This document shows, piece after piece, positions 33,991 through 44,189 of a stretch of 64,000 nucleotides of DNA. The notes beneath the pieces were generated by a model that saw only the letters and a program-made list of their open reading frames with translations, was not told the origin of the DNA and did not search any database. The position numbers and the translations under genes are program-made. Source of the stretch: Chrysomallon squamiferum (taxonomy: Eukaryota > Mollusca > Gastropoda > Neomphalida > Peltospiridae); assembly GCA_012295275.1 (NCBI GenBank), contig CM022670.1, forward strand, positions 28,262,381 through 28,326,380, in the 5' to 3' direction. Every line of letters begins with the position of its first letter. The first letter of the stretch is position 1.

Positions 33991-36025
33991 CAGTCAGTTT
34001 TGTTCTTTTCAACAAGAAGAACAAGTAAAAATAATTGCATCTAAAATATGCTTCTTTTTTTTCCTGTGTAGTTAGAAATAGCTTTAATTTTGCTAATAAT
34101 AAATGTGTTTTTATTGGTTTTGTTAGTAAGATTTCATGTCATGGATCTATTACACAGGTAGGGTTTTAATAAATTTATTGTTAACTATTTCTTGAATTGA
34201 GAGGGTTTTATTTATTTATTTATTTATTACAGAGAAATAACATGCCAAAAATTTAAAAACAAAATTTAAAATGATGAAACTCTACAAAATTTGGAAACAT
34301 GTTGAATTTGGATTCTAAATTACTGGCTAATCTTATCAAGAGAATATTTTGTAGGTGTATAGAAATTTAATATTATTTTAAGTTACTTCAACCTGAATGA
34401 TAAAACTGGTGGTTACCTACATTTTAATTAGTCATCCTAGTTCCAATTATTTTAAAAGCATGTACACTTTAAATGCAACTCATCTTCTTCCATGCACATA
34501 CTCTTCTGATAAAAGCTTCTTTTAAAAAAGAATATATCCCTCTTCACTACCAATTGAGGATGACATGAGCACATACTTAGACAAGGGATACAAAAAGTGT
34601 ACGCATTAAGCTGAGTTTGGGAAATGAATAGATTATTATTTGACTGTCAAGGCTTTGAAGAAGATTAATATTTAAGTTATTAATCCACTGCTTCCTGGTT
34701 TTTGTGTCTCTGTGTTAATGTAGCTGTACAGACAGAATTAGCAAGTGTCTGCCTGTCTGATCCTTGCTTGATCTTCATAACACAGTCTCAAAGAACTGAG
34801 ACTCCATTATGAAACTTGTTGGTGGTCTTGATCACTTAACCAGGTCACAATTAGGTAAATACGATATAATAATAATGATGAAAAATAATAATGTGTTCTT
34901 AAATATATATCTGTGCATACACACACACACATACAGACACACATAAGAGGTATATCAAACTAATTTAATTATGTTGTATTTTAAAATAGTAATACTTTTT
35001 TTCTTTTTTTTTAAGCAATTACAACAGTTGTATTTAATAAAAAAATAATAATAACATGTTTCATTTAATTATAATAACATATTTTTAATAAGATAGATAT
35101 TTATATAGGAATTTCTCTTTACAGTTTGAATTTGAATTAACACTCAGTATATTTGTTTATGTACTCTGGTATTAACATAAAATTTATATTAGTATCCTTT
35201 AGGAAAACCTAGAAATTATATGTGGTTGAACAAAAATATTTTTAGTTCCTTTTGATTTTCAAATAAACCTTTTTCTTTAAAAAAAAAATTTTTATATGTT
35301 TTAATACTTGCTACAAACACTAACTGGACATAAAGATGACCTTAGTTTTAAATTTTCATTGCATAGCAGATACTTATAAAATTTATGAGAGTAAATTATC
35401 TCAAAAAATTTATGAGAGATATGATTAACATTCATATTCATAATCTTTATTTAGCTTTATTAATATCAAGGTTTTTTTAAATTTTGGAAGTCATTTCTAA
35501 GAAGGAAATATTTTTTTGATCAAACATTTTAAAAATAAGTTACTCATTTATTACTTATGGCAAATATAAATGATCTTTGAAGATGATCGAAAACTCAGAT
35601 TTGTCTTGTGTTTAGAAAAGATTTTTGTGTGGAAAATCAAGAAAAAGTTTTTTTGTGAGGAAAACTTAGAATCTTTGTTTCCACTTTTATAGTTCATTAA
35701 CTGAACAAAGAGATTTTAGACACAAAAAACCCAACAGGAACACAAATCAGTGTGTGATGTAGATTACGAGTATTATTTTAATGAAAGTAACAGAAACAAA
35801 ATGTCTAAATAAAACATTTTTGTGTCACATGCACAAAAGATGTGTCACATATTTTACAATCCAAACTTGCTCGAGGAAAAAAAAATTACAGGTTTTTACA
35901 TATTGTAAAAAAATAATGATGCATTGAGATAATGGTGTTTCAAGAAGAAAAAATATGCATTGAGGATCTTTTTAAGAAGATTAAAATAACAGTTCAACAT
36001 CTATTTCCTATCAACCTCAGTGAAC
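33991..36025. other. Unassigned AT-rich sequence
   Basis: Contains (TTTA)n at about 34208-34228, a CA-rich tract at about 34915-34945 and a duplicated AAAATTTATGAGAG at about 35379 and 35406. No gene or clear repeat family. Confidence 0.4.
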
Positions 36026-36029
36026 TAAC

Positions 36030-36130
36030 TCACTAGGCCAGCTTTTGCCTCATGACTGGTTCATTTGTTTTATGTCCTTCATTTAGTGGTATACTGAACC
36101 ATTTCCAACACAGAAACTATTTCATAATGC
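36030..36130 (-). mobile_element. Possible SINE fragment
   Basis: GGCCAGCTTTTGCCTCATGA then CTGGTTCATTTG near 36037-36070 resembles CCAGCCAGTTCCCCATGACT then GGTTTATTAAAG in the clearer copy at 45.85 kb. The match is short and diverged. Confidence 0.25.
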
Positions 36131-36599
36131 ATACCAATACATTTAAGAATCATAACAGAAAATACAACAAGATGAACTTGACAATATTAAACAAAATGCT
36201 CTTATCTTCAGTTACATTTGTGTATTTTCCTTCTTTTTAATGAACAGCATCAATAATTTTTACTTGATTATTTGATTAAATCAGTTGATGACCAAATATT
36301 TTATATTATGGAAATAAAATTGATTTTACATTCTTATAATTTCACTGATTCTTTAAATAAATCAAGCACCAAATGATACATGAATATTTAAAATCAAAGA
36401 AATAAAGTTAATCTATACCTCAGATATAAATTTCAAATAAAAAATTATTATTTGCATTACATTTTTATTATGTTTACCTAAAAACCTCAAATTTGTGTTT
36501 GGGATGAAAACAAATTGATAATAATAATAATTAAAATAAAGACAATCTATTATCTTGATGGATCATTTTTATGAATGATAACCAGTTTATATTTCCCTG

Positions 36600-37370
36600 C
36601 TAGTTGCTTTCTTGTTAATTTCGAAAATGCATATCAGTATTACGCCAGGCAACAATGCCTCCCTTTCACATTTCAATTCTGATGTTGTCTGCAGTGCATT
36701 ATTCACATGAAACCCATTTGAAAAAGACCCAGACTTTTATTTTCATAGCTGCAGATATAAAAGTCAAGGTCCAACTGGATTCATTTTGCATGAATTGACA
36801 ATGAATGATGACTCAGATGTATCAAGAGGAAAAGCATTTATGACTTCATTTGAGACTAAATGCTTAGCCTTTGAATATTGCACAAATGTGTCGAGCATTC
36901 TTATTTGGAATTACAGAACAAGTACTATTGGCCATAACTTCTTCCTTCTGCCAATGATAATGGTCAAGATGATCACACCTTCTAACAAATTAATATTCCT
37001 TTTATAACAGTCCATTGCAGAAAGACTGAGCATTTTACTAGCACCAGCCCACAAAAAGATCTTTTCAGACATAATTACCATGAAGACAAGATTGATGGAA
37101 CTTAGAGTTGTTGCATTCCCTTGATTATTGCAAAAGAAAATGGTAATGGCCGACCCATTGACTGCACTCTCAGATTGGTTCCTGTAATTTTATTGGCATT
37201 GCATGCAAATCAAATTGAAAAGGTTGAGTTTATTGACAGTTTTGGATTAGTCTTTTTGGCTATTACTACCTTGGGATTTTGTAGGAAATTTATTTTATGG
37301 TTAACCAGGAAAGTGGAAGTATTACATATGCCAATGGGTGTAAGACCCGACAGGCTGTAAAATGATATTT
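36600..37370. promoter_or_regulatory. Candidate conserved noncoding island
   Basis: About 0.75 kb of complex, non-repetitive sequence. ATGCAAAT at 37203-37210 is a perfect POU octamer in GCATGCAAATCAAATTGAAA. TTGCATGAATTGACA near 36785 and ACTATTGGCCATAAC near 36924 add motif-like words. Frames at 36786-37007 and 37121-37360 have no recognisable domain. The call rests on complexity and motif content only, so exon remnants or an old transposon are alternatives. Confidence 0.3.
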
Positions 37371-37469
37371 GTGTCAAATTTCTTTCTAAAATAAATGATT
37401 ACAACTGATACTGCTATCTGTGTTGTTAATCATTATGGTCGATAGTACGTGTTGTAATTCCAAATCATT

Positions 37470-37900
37470 CTTAAACTGAAGGTTTTATTGCTATACAGCT
37501 AGAGTGATGTAACATCTAAATTTTATGTTTTTATGAAATTATTTTGATCCATTTTGATAACCCAAATGATAGATGACACTGGGAAATTGTTCATATTTGA
37601 AACTGTTATTATTGTTTCAGCTTCAGTGATGTAAAAAAGATTTTGTATAATGTTGATGAAATTACATTATAATTTAAAACTGGCTTGAGTCTATATTGTT
37701 TTGTTTTATTTCACCATCAGTGATAAAACACTTTATACTGAGAATCTGTCTTATTTGGAAGATTTTATTATTTTACTTATATTTATGTGGATCTCAAATT
37801 ATTTTGTGATTTCAAAAACCTGTTTCAATTTTTATTTCCTCATTTGTGATGCATGAAATGTATCTTTATGAAATTGTGTACTTTGTTAAGAAGATCAGTG
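37470..37900. repeat. Tandem repeat, unit about 95-125 bp
   Basis: ACAGCTAGAGTGATGTAACA near 37495, TCAGCTTCAGTGATGTAAAA near 37618, TCACCATCAGTGATAAAACA near 37712 and TCCTCATTTGTGATGCATGA near 37837 are successive diverged units. Each is preceded by TTATTGTTT-like sequence and followed by a TTTTATG/TTTGTAT-like segment. Confidence 0.55.
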
Positions 37901-38340
37901 AAGACAACAAAAAAACAAACAATTTAGCTAATTGTTTTATACTAATAACATGGAATAGTTTTAGAATTTTTTGTTTTCTTTCCAATTTTTTTTCTAATTG
38001 TATTTTATTGTATGACCATAATAATACATGATCAATTTATCTTTGTTTTTTAAAAATAATTTTCTGCATATTCAGAAACTTTAATGTTTAAACATAATAA
38101 AAAATTCAGAAAATTTACTTTATTATGTTACAATTTTTAGAATCTGTTTTGGTTTTCTTTTTCATCTTTTGTACATAAAAACTTAATGAACCTGATTCCT
38201 ACCCGTTTAATGAAATGTCTTCCACAAATGTACTGCAACCAAAAACTTCAACAAAAAACCCAACATCAACCCTCAAGAACTAAAACAGATTTTTTTGGTA
38301 ACAGACTGAATGCCTTTGTATTCACTCTGCTGATTTTCTA
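37901..38340. other. Unassigned AT-rich sequence
   Basis: Nothing supported. Confidence 0.4.
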
Positions 38341-38344
38341 ATGA

Positions 38345-38665
38345 ATCCTGAACAAGACTTTTATTTGATTTACTGATGTGTGCAGAGCCTGTACATTTTC
38401 TTTCATCAGTCTCAGCTTGAGGTGGGCCATGGAAAACTCTTTAGTAAAATGTAGCTGTGTTGTTCTTGATGATATTTTAAACCTGCCAGGTAATTAGTGT
38501 CCATTAACAGGTTTCCTTTTATAACTCTGGAGCAGAGGGTCTGGCTGTAAAGAGTCTGAGACCAATAAAACTGCCCTGATTTCACTTACTGCAAGTCATT
38601 ACCTCTCTCCATTCCTGCTTCTTTCACCACCTCCAGGAAACCAGTAATGTTTATCTTCCCTTTTG
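38345..38665. promoter_or_regulatory. Candidate conserved noncoding island
   Basis: Complex, GC-richer sequence bounded by AT-rich DNA. It contains CCAGGTAATTAGTGTCC near 38488 (TAATTA homeodomain core) and ACCTCTCTCCATTCCTGC near 38601. Stops are frequent and no repeat is visible. A regulatory or noncoding-RNA role is inferred only. Confidence 0.3.
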
Positions 38666-38707
38666 CTTATTTTCACTAACTTGTCCTTCTGTATGTTAGA
38701 GACAGGA

Positions 38708-38741
38708 AAGGAGAGAGAGAGAGAGAGAAAAAAAAAAAAAT
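38708..38741. repeat. (GA)n followed by A-tract
   Basis: GGAGAGAGAGAGAGAGAG followed by about 14 A. Confidence 0.9.
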
Positions 38742-38953
38742 TCATGTCTTGATTTGTTTATCTTTGTTTCATGCTTTTAATTTAGAGATGGTTAGACTAA
38801 AAAAAAAAGATTAGATTCAAATTTTTAGTATCTGTTTTAGAGTACAATTTACAAATTCTCATTTTGTTTAGAATTTGCAGCAACGCAATCCATATATTTA
38901 TGTTCCTTCATTAGGCAATATAATATGTATTTGTCTCATGTTACCTGATTTTT

Positions 38954-38990
38954 ATAAAAATAAAATAAAATAAAATAAAATAAAATAAAT
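38954..38990. repeat. (TAAAA)n microsatellite
   Basis: Seven clean pentanucleotide units of TAAAA. Confidence 0.95.
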
Positions 38991-39179
38991 TAAAACAGTT
39001 TTCATTTAAAATTAAAAAACTTGTATTAGTTTTTACTTGTTTTTTCCATAACAACTAACTGGAACTTACTAAATTTTTACACAAACATGATGCCTTCAAC
39101 ATAGAAGCCTCTCTATTTCAATAATTATATATTCCTATAAAATCTAACAGAAATCTAAGTGTCACATTTATTTTCAATG

Positions 39180-39495
39180 GATATATATTAATTTGCATGG
39201 GGCTTCAGTTGTTTACTGGAGATAACAAAGCACTGTTTGCCATGGACATTTTTCTATTATTTGGCATGCCTAACTCCAATAAATTGTGCTCTGGCATTGC
39301 TTTGGATTAAGTGTGTGTAATCTGACTAGCTTATTTACACGTGCTATAGAGAGATTAACACTTTTGTCAACTGTTGACTCAACCTCCAGTGGGGTAGGGC
39401 TGTGTCCTCCTTGCAGTGAGCTAATCCTCCACTTGACTGAGCCTGAAAAGAGCTTTTCACATCTTAGACACTTCTCTGAATGCAGATTTTAATTT
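39180..39495. promoter_or_regulatory. Candidate conserved noncoding island
   Basis: Complex block starting with ATTTGCAT (POU octamer) at 39191-39198. Also present are GATAACAAAGCAC near 39222, GGATTAAGTGTG near 39303 and AGTGGGGTAGGGCTGTG near 39389. The 68-codon frame at 39286-39492 has no domain. Regulatory function is inferred from composition and motifs. Confidence 0.3.
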
Positions 39496-39980
39496 ATTCC
39501 TTTTTTTAAATTGCTAGCAGAGTAAATGTTGTATGGAAAGAAATTAATGTTTAATGACAACACATTTTTCAGTAAATGGTTATTAGGTGTCAAACATGAT
39601 TTTTTAAATTATAATGATTTATTTATAAATTGGTGATAAATGATAGGAAATCAGTTGTCACCATTCTATATATTAATACTTAGTGATTAGCAACAAGTGT
39701 CATTTGTGTGCCCATAAACAGAAAATAGAAAATACAGTCCTAATTTAAATAGGTTTGCTGTGATTATTGTTTATTGGAATGGGTTTTATATTTAAACAGT
39801 TTAATCAGATAATTGATAAATTGAGTTATAACAATGTCATTCAGGTGTAAAGTTTGCATTCATGAGTAAACTTTTAATAAGAAAGTATTGATTACCTGTT
39901 ACTATTACGGCAAGTAACATTTAGACCAGTTTCTTCATAACAAACATATTTTCAGTTCTATTTAAAATTCTCTCTCTCTG
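39496..39980. other. Unassigned AT-rich sequence
   Basis: No supported feature. Confidence 0.4.
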
Positions 39981-39984
39981 TCTT

Positions 39985-40100
39985 TGTTTTTATTTATTTA
40001 TTGCTTTTATTTATTTATTTATTCATTTATTTTTTTTATTTTTTTGTTGTTTGGGTTTTAACAATTTATTTGTTATTATTTATTTATTTATTGATTTTTA
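39985..40100. repeat. (ATTT)n tetranucleotide tract
   Basis: TTTATTTATTTATTCATTTA and ATTATTTATTTATTTATTGA with interruptions. Confidence 0.85.
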
Positions 40101-40309
40101 CAGATTTATATAGTTTGAAGTAAAACAAATTATATTAAATAAAGAAAGAAATATTATGTATTTTATTATCTTCACAATGAAAGAAAAAGCTCTGCACCTA
40201 TTCATAATTTTTTATATGAACTGAAACCAGAAATAAAAAACCCTAAAACTCCACATCAGATGATAGCAGTTTTAAGATTAAAATGTTGACAAATTTCTAA
40301 GTTTTTGTG

Positions 40310-40870
40310 ACACCCTTGTTTCTCAGATGTGAGCCAACCAGCAGCTGTTGAAACACATCACTTAACTAACCACAAATTATCCTCATAATTAAGATGGTTG
40401 TGAGGTTTTGGCAAGAGATACATTTCACTTGGTTTTCATCCCATCAACAATTAGAATGCCACTGGGAGAGAAAATGACACCTATAATCTGCCACAGAAAA
40501 CAGTCAGACGGGATTACTCCACTGCTGGGCTGCCTGTTATTGTGTCACATGCAGAAATCAACTCCTTGTCCCCATGGATCCTAGGGTATCAAAGATAACA
40601 AGATTGGTGATTTCTGATGCAGTTTTTCCATCTTCTCTGGAAATGCGATCCCAGTTCAGTCTGACAGGCTTGACTAGTTGATGGAAATTTGTCCTGAAGA
40701 TGAGAGATTGTGTGAGACAATGATTTCAACAGGTCACAGGACTGTAGCAAGGTTTTGTTAGCAGTAGTATTGATACACAGTTTGTGAGGATGGTCTGGGA
40801 TGTTAAGATGGAGTAGACATTGATTTCCACTTATTAACCTCTGTCTCTAACTTGTGATTTAATAACAGGC
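40310..40870. promoter_or_regulatory. Candidate conserved noncoding island
   Basis: About 550 bp of GC-richer, non-repetitive sequence. Examples include CAGACGGGATTACTCC near 40502 (GGGATTA, OTX-like), CATAATTAAGATGG near 40383 and GGATCCTAGGGTATC near 40576. It directly precedes the SINE cluster. No coding frame is apparent. Confidence 0.25.
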
Positions 40871-40924
40871 TGAGGTATCACCTCAGGCAGTATGAGATCT
40901 CTGTGTAAAATTCTCTTTGATTGA

Positions 40925-41470
40925 TATGTGGAGTTATTTCCCATTCTGATCACTGCTCTTTGAAATTGCTCCATTATCCTGTTAACTTAATAATAATGGA
41001 ATCCACCATAGTCATTATAAGGTTTCAGAGTAAATTCTTTTTGATAGGAATTTAGAGCTATTTCCCATTCTGGTCTGTGCTGAGTCAAATTGTTTCACTG
41101 TTCACCTAACTTAATAATAAACAAACTGAGCTACAGAACTCACCTTGGCATTATGAAAGCTATGAATAAATATATCCTCTTTGGTAGACCTTTTGAGTTT
41201 TTCCCATTATGATCAGTGCTCTGTGAAATGATCTCATTATTCAGTTAATGTAATAACTTGCTGGGTTAAGAACACACAACAGACATTATTAGGTTTCAGG
41301 ATAGATCTTTTTGACAGATTTTGTTTTTCCTATTCTGATCAGTGCTCCATGATCAGTCCTTTCCTGTCTCTGGAAAAGTACATACCTAAATATCTCTTGC
41401 TTCAGATGATTAAGGACAGCCCATGAAATAGCGGAAGCAGATTTCATTTCTGACATTTTTGTTACAAAAT
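40925..41470 (-). mobile_element. Four head-to-tail SINE-core copies
   Basis: The core reads TTATTTCCCATTCTGATCAC near 40934, CTATTTCCCATTCTGGTCTG near 41058, TTTTTCCCATTATGATCAGT near 41199 and TTTTTCCTATTCTGATCAGT near 41324, so spacings are about 124, 140 and 126 bp. The last copy is the longest. It continues into CCTTTCCTGTCTCTGGAAAA, ATATCTCTTGCTTCAGATGA and ATAGCGGAAGCAGATTTC, which match family blocks in order (AGGTTTCC end). The unit spacing suggests local tandem amplification of a truncated copy. Confidence 0.6.
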
Positions 41471-41474
41471 ATAT

Positions 41475-42335
41475 GTTTGTGTTTAAATAGCTATTAATAG
41501 CTTCTTTTTATATCTTTAATATTCCTAGTAGGAAGGAGGACAAATAAACATAAATTGAAATGGTTATTCTTTATTATAAACACTGTTGGTTAAATAAATT
41601 CTGAAAAGAGAAATATCAAAGTCATTGATTTTTATATAAACATAACTATGTGAAATTTAATAAAATACAAAAATAAGTTAATTTTGAAGATCATTTTTTT
41701 TTTTTACCAGGCCTTATTTTGATATCTTTATTGGAACTTGATTTTTGTGTTTGAGGGGGGTGGTGTTTTAAACAAAAAAGAAATCTATCTATTATAATTT
41801 CTAATAGAGTCCAGCTGAACGCTTTAAACTGAATCACTGGTGCTGTTTACATGATGGTCATGGTAACAAAAGGAGACTACAAAGACATAGCTTTGAGGAG
41901 ACTTGTTTTGAAAAAGTATTTACATCTTTAAAATGTTACTGTAAAATAAACAAATGAAATGATGAAGGCTGCTTTCAGATACCAAAGATTCCTAAATTTG
42001 GCTCATTTTTTTTATTCCATCTCTTTCTAAAACAAGATTATATATACAACATTCCCAACAGTACTTAAAACTGTATAACAGATATATACAACATTCCCAG
42101 AATCACTTTTAACTGACCTGTATCCAGTCTGTATAAAACCCATACACTAGATAATTGTAAATTGCAGTTTATAAACAGGTGTACACTAAAATCTTTCTGC
42201 AGGGCTGTTTCCTATTGACCTTGAAAGTTGAAAGTTTTAAAAAAGATTTTTTATTTTATTTTGTTTTATTGGTGTTTTTTTCATTAAAATGTTAGAAAGA
42301 AGAAATTCTTTGCAGATAAAGCAGCATGTTTATTC
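41475..42335. other. Unassigned AT-rich sequence
   Basis: Duplicated word TATATACAACATTCCCA near 42041 and 42085. GGGCTGTTTCCTATTGACC near 42203 weakly resembles the SINE core. No gene. Confidence 0.4.
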
Positions 42336-42339
42336 CAAC

Positions 42340-42735
42340 TTCGTGCTTGGAAACACGAAATAAGACACCACTCCTATTCCCTGGTGTTTATCTTTTATTC
42401 TTGTGGCAGACGCCAACAACTTTTTAAACCAATCTCTCATAATGCCTGATTTTCAGCTTATGGAAATCGGAGAGAGAAGCTACAGCTTGCCTTAGCCAAT
42501 GTGTTAGTCTTTTTTTCTTAATGCTGCGTGGGGCCAAGCGCTTCAGAGCTCAAACAAATTGGTCCCAATTCCCTGGAAGATGTCAGTTAAAAAAATGGAA
42601 TGTTAATCAGTTCTGTAGGTAAGTTCTTCTCTTTTTTATCTCCTTTTTTTTTCTTCTTCTATGTATGGGGTGAACTCTCACAAATTGGTCCTACCTTTCC
42701 TTGGACGTGTTAGTTAAAAACTTGGAATGTTAACT
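42340..42735. promoter_or_regulatory. Candidate regulatory island with internal duplication
   Basis: CpG-containing complex sequence, with CTTCGTGCTTGGAAACACGA near 42339, GCTGCGTGGGGCCAAGCGCT near 42523 and GGACGTGTTAG near 42703. A 53-bp segment starting ACAAATTGGTCCCAATTCCC at 42554 is repeated at 42680 as ACAAATTGGTCCTACCTTTC, and both end in TGGAATGTTAA. CTGTAGGTAAGT near 42613-42624 fits a splice donor, and a T tract plus GTAG near 42763 fits an acceptor. A noncoding exon is therefore an alternative. No long coding frame is seen. Confidence 0.35.
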
Positions 42736-42739
42736 TTTC

Positions 42740-43200
42740 TTCTTTCTTTTTTTTTTTTTGTAGATGAAGTTTTGTACTATTCAGCATGTACAGATATGAC
42801 TGTGTGTTGAAGGGAATGTCTTTTTTGTGTGTTTTTAACCCTTCTACTGGTACTGCTGGCTTCATCTGCATGGCATATCTTGTTAGATGGGATGGTAAAT
42901 GTCAGAATACTGCCAACAACAAACCAAGGTTAAGGTTTTTTTTTTTTTTTATTTATGAAGCAAAGATGTTCTGAAGACAACTGACCTTTTAGAACATATG
43001 AGTTTTATACATTTAGTATGTTTTCCCTGTTTTTCCATTCATACTTGCATTTTTCACACATGGCTAACTGGACATTCTGTTTTTCTTTCATGAAGTGAAA
43101 AAAGAAAAAGATTTTCAAAAATGTTTGCAAGACAAGATAAAGGAAATGATTTACCAGTTTTATTAATTTATGCTGAAATAATGTCTTAACAGCAAGGAAT
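42740..43200. other. Unassigned sequence
   Basis: Contains T-runs near 42751-42762 and 42936-42950. The 62-codon frame at 42786-42974 is unsupported. Confidence 0.4.
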
Positions 43201-43209
43201 TATTTTAAA

Positions 43210-43265
43210 ACATTTTTTTTTTTTTTTTGTTTTAATTTTTTTTTTTTATTTTTTTATTGAAAAGG
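43210..43265. repeat. T-rich tract
   Basis: Three long T runs with single interruptions. Confidence 0.85.
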
Positions 43266-43369
43266 GAGAATTATTTAGGTAACAACAATTTGTCCCAAGA
43301 TATTTAGATTATTATAGAAGGATGTATACTTATCAGATCATGATTAATATTGCTGTTGTTATAATCACT

Positions 43370-43490
43370 GTAATTATTATTATTATTTTTATAATTAACA
43401 GTATTTTACTAACCATCATGACAATTTAAACATTATTGTTATTGTTGTTGTTATTATTATTATTTTATTACTGTTATAATAATATAGTCT
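43370..43490. repeat. (ATT)n/(GTT)n tract
   Basis: ATTATTATTATTATTTTTAT, TTATTGTTATTGTTGTTGTT and TATTATTATTATTTTATTAC blocks. Confidence 0.8.
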
Positions 43491-44070
43491 TTATGTTGTT
43501 ACTGGTGTTCCATAGTATCTAAAACAGACTAAATAAATTCATTTTACTGTTGTTGATAGCCCTACCCCAGGAGAAACCAGGGGCAGAAGCAAGTGATCAT
43601 GTAGTTAATATTTTCATTTAAAAGTTTACTCCCTGATGATCAGTGACATATTATTTGAGATGGTTTCAGTGTTTCTGTTCAAGCATTAACTTAATATTAC
43701 ATGTCTTTTATTGTTTAGAACATGAATCTAGAATTCATATCAGTATATTTTGATTTGAACTGATTTTTTCACTCAATAGTACTCTACAAGGATTGGATCT
43801 TACTGCCCCCTAATGTTAATTTTTTTATTGACAGTTTGGGAAATAAATAATAATACTCATTTGCTTGCTGCCACCATGATTATTTTTCTTAATCTTATTT
43901 AGTGAATTTGTTCTTTTTATGTTGTTTTTATTATTATTATTATTATTATTTTTTTTTTTTAAATGAGCTCTGTTATAATATATTCTTGAACAATATTGGT
44001 TTGCCATATCTGAAGTAAAAAATAATGTAATCAAATTATCAAAACTTACTAATATTCTGATATTATAAAC
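43491..44070. other. Unassigned sequence
   Basis: Includes a short complex patch CCTACCCCAGGAGAAACCAG near 43562 and an (ATT)n at about 43930-43950. No gene. Confidence 0.4.
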
Positions 44071-44073
44071 TTC

Positions 44074-44185
44074 TACTGAAACTTAGTTTTCCAATAGCAA
44101 CAAATGATCTTTTATATACATTTGTTCATAGACAGGACATTAAATACCATGGCCTTAAGTATCAGCAGTATAATATACCTACATA
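44074..44185 (+). mobile_element. Decayed SINE copy
   Basis: ACTGAAACTTAGTTTTCCAA near 44075, TAGCAACAAATGATCTTTTA near 44094, TTCATAGACAGGAC near 44125 and ACCATGGCCTTAAGTATC near 44146 follow the family order. ATAGACAGG and CCATGGCCTT are well preserved. The 15-mer CAAATGATCTTTTAT is identical to one in the 24.5-kb copy. Confidence 0.6.
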
Positions 44186-44189
44186 TCAA

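Noticed and set aside
42554-42733. Words resembling miR-133 (TTGGTCCC) and miR-1 (TGGAATGT) starts in the duplicated module
   Set aside because: The matches stop after about eight bases. Mature miR-1 and miR-133 are far better conserved in animals, and no precursor hairpin was evident.
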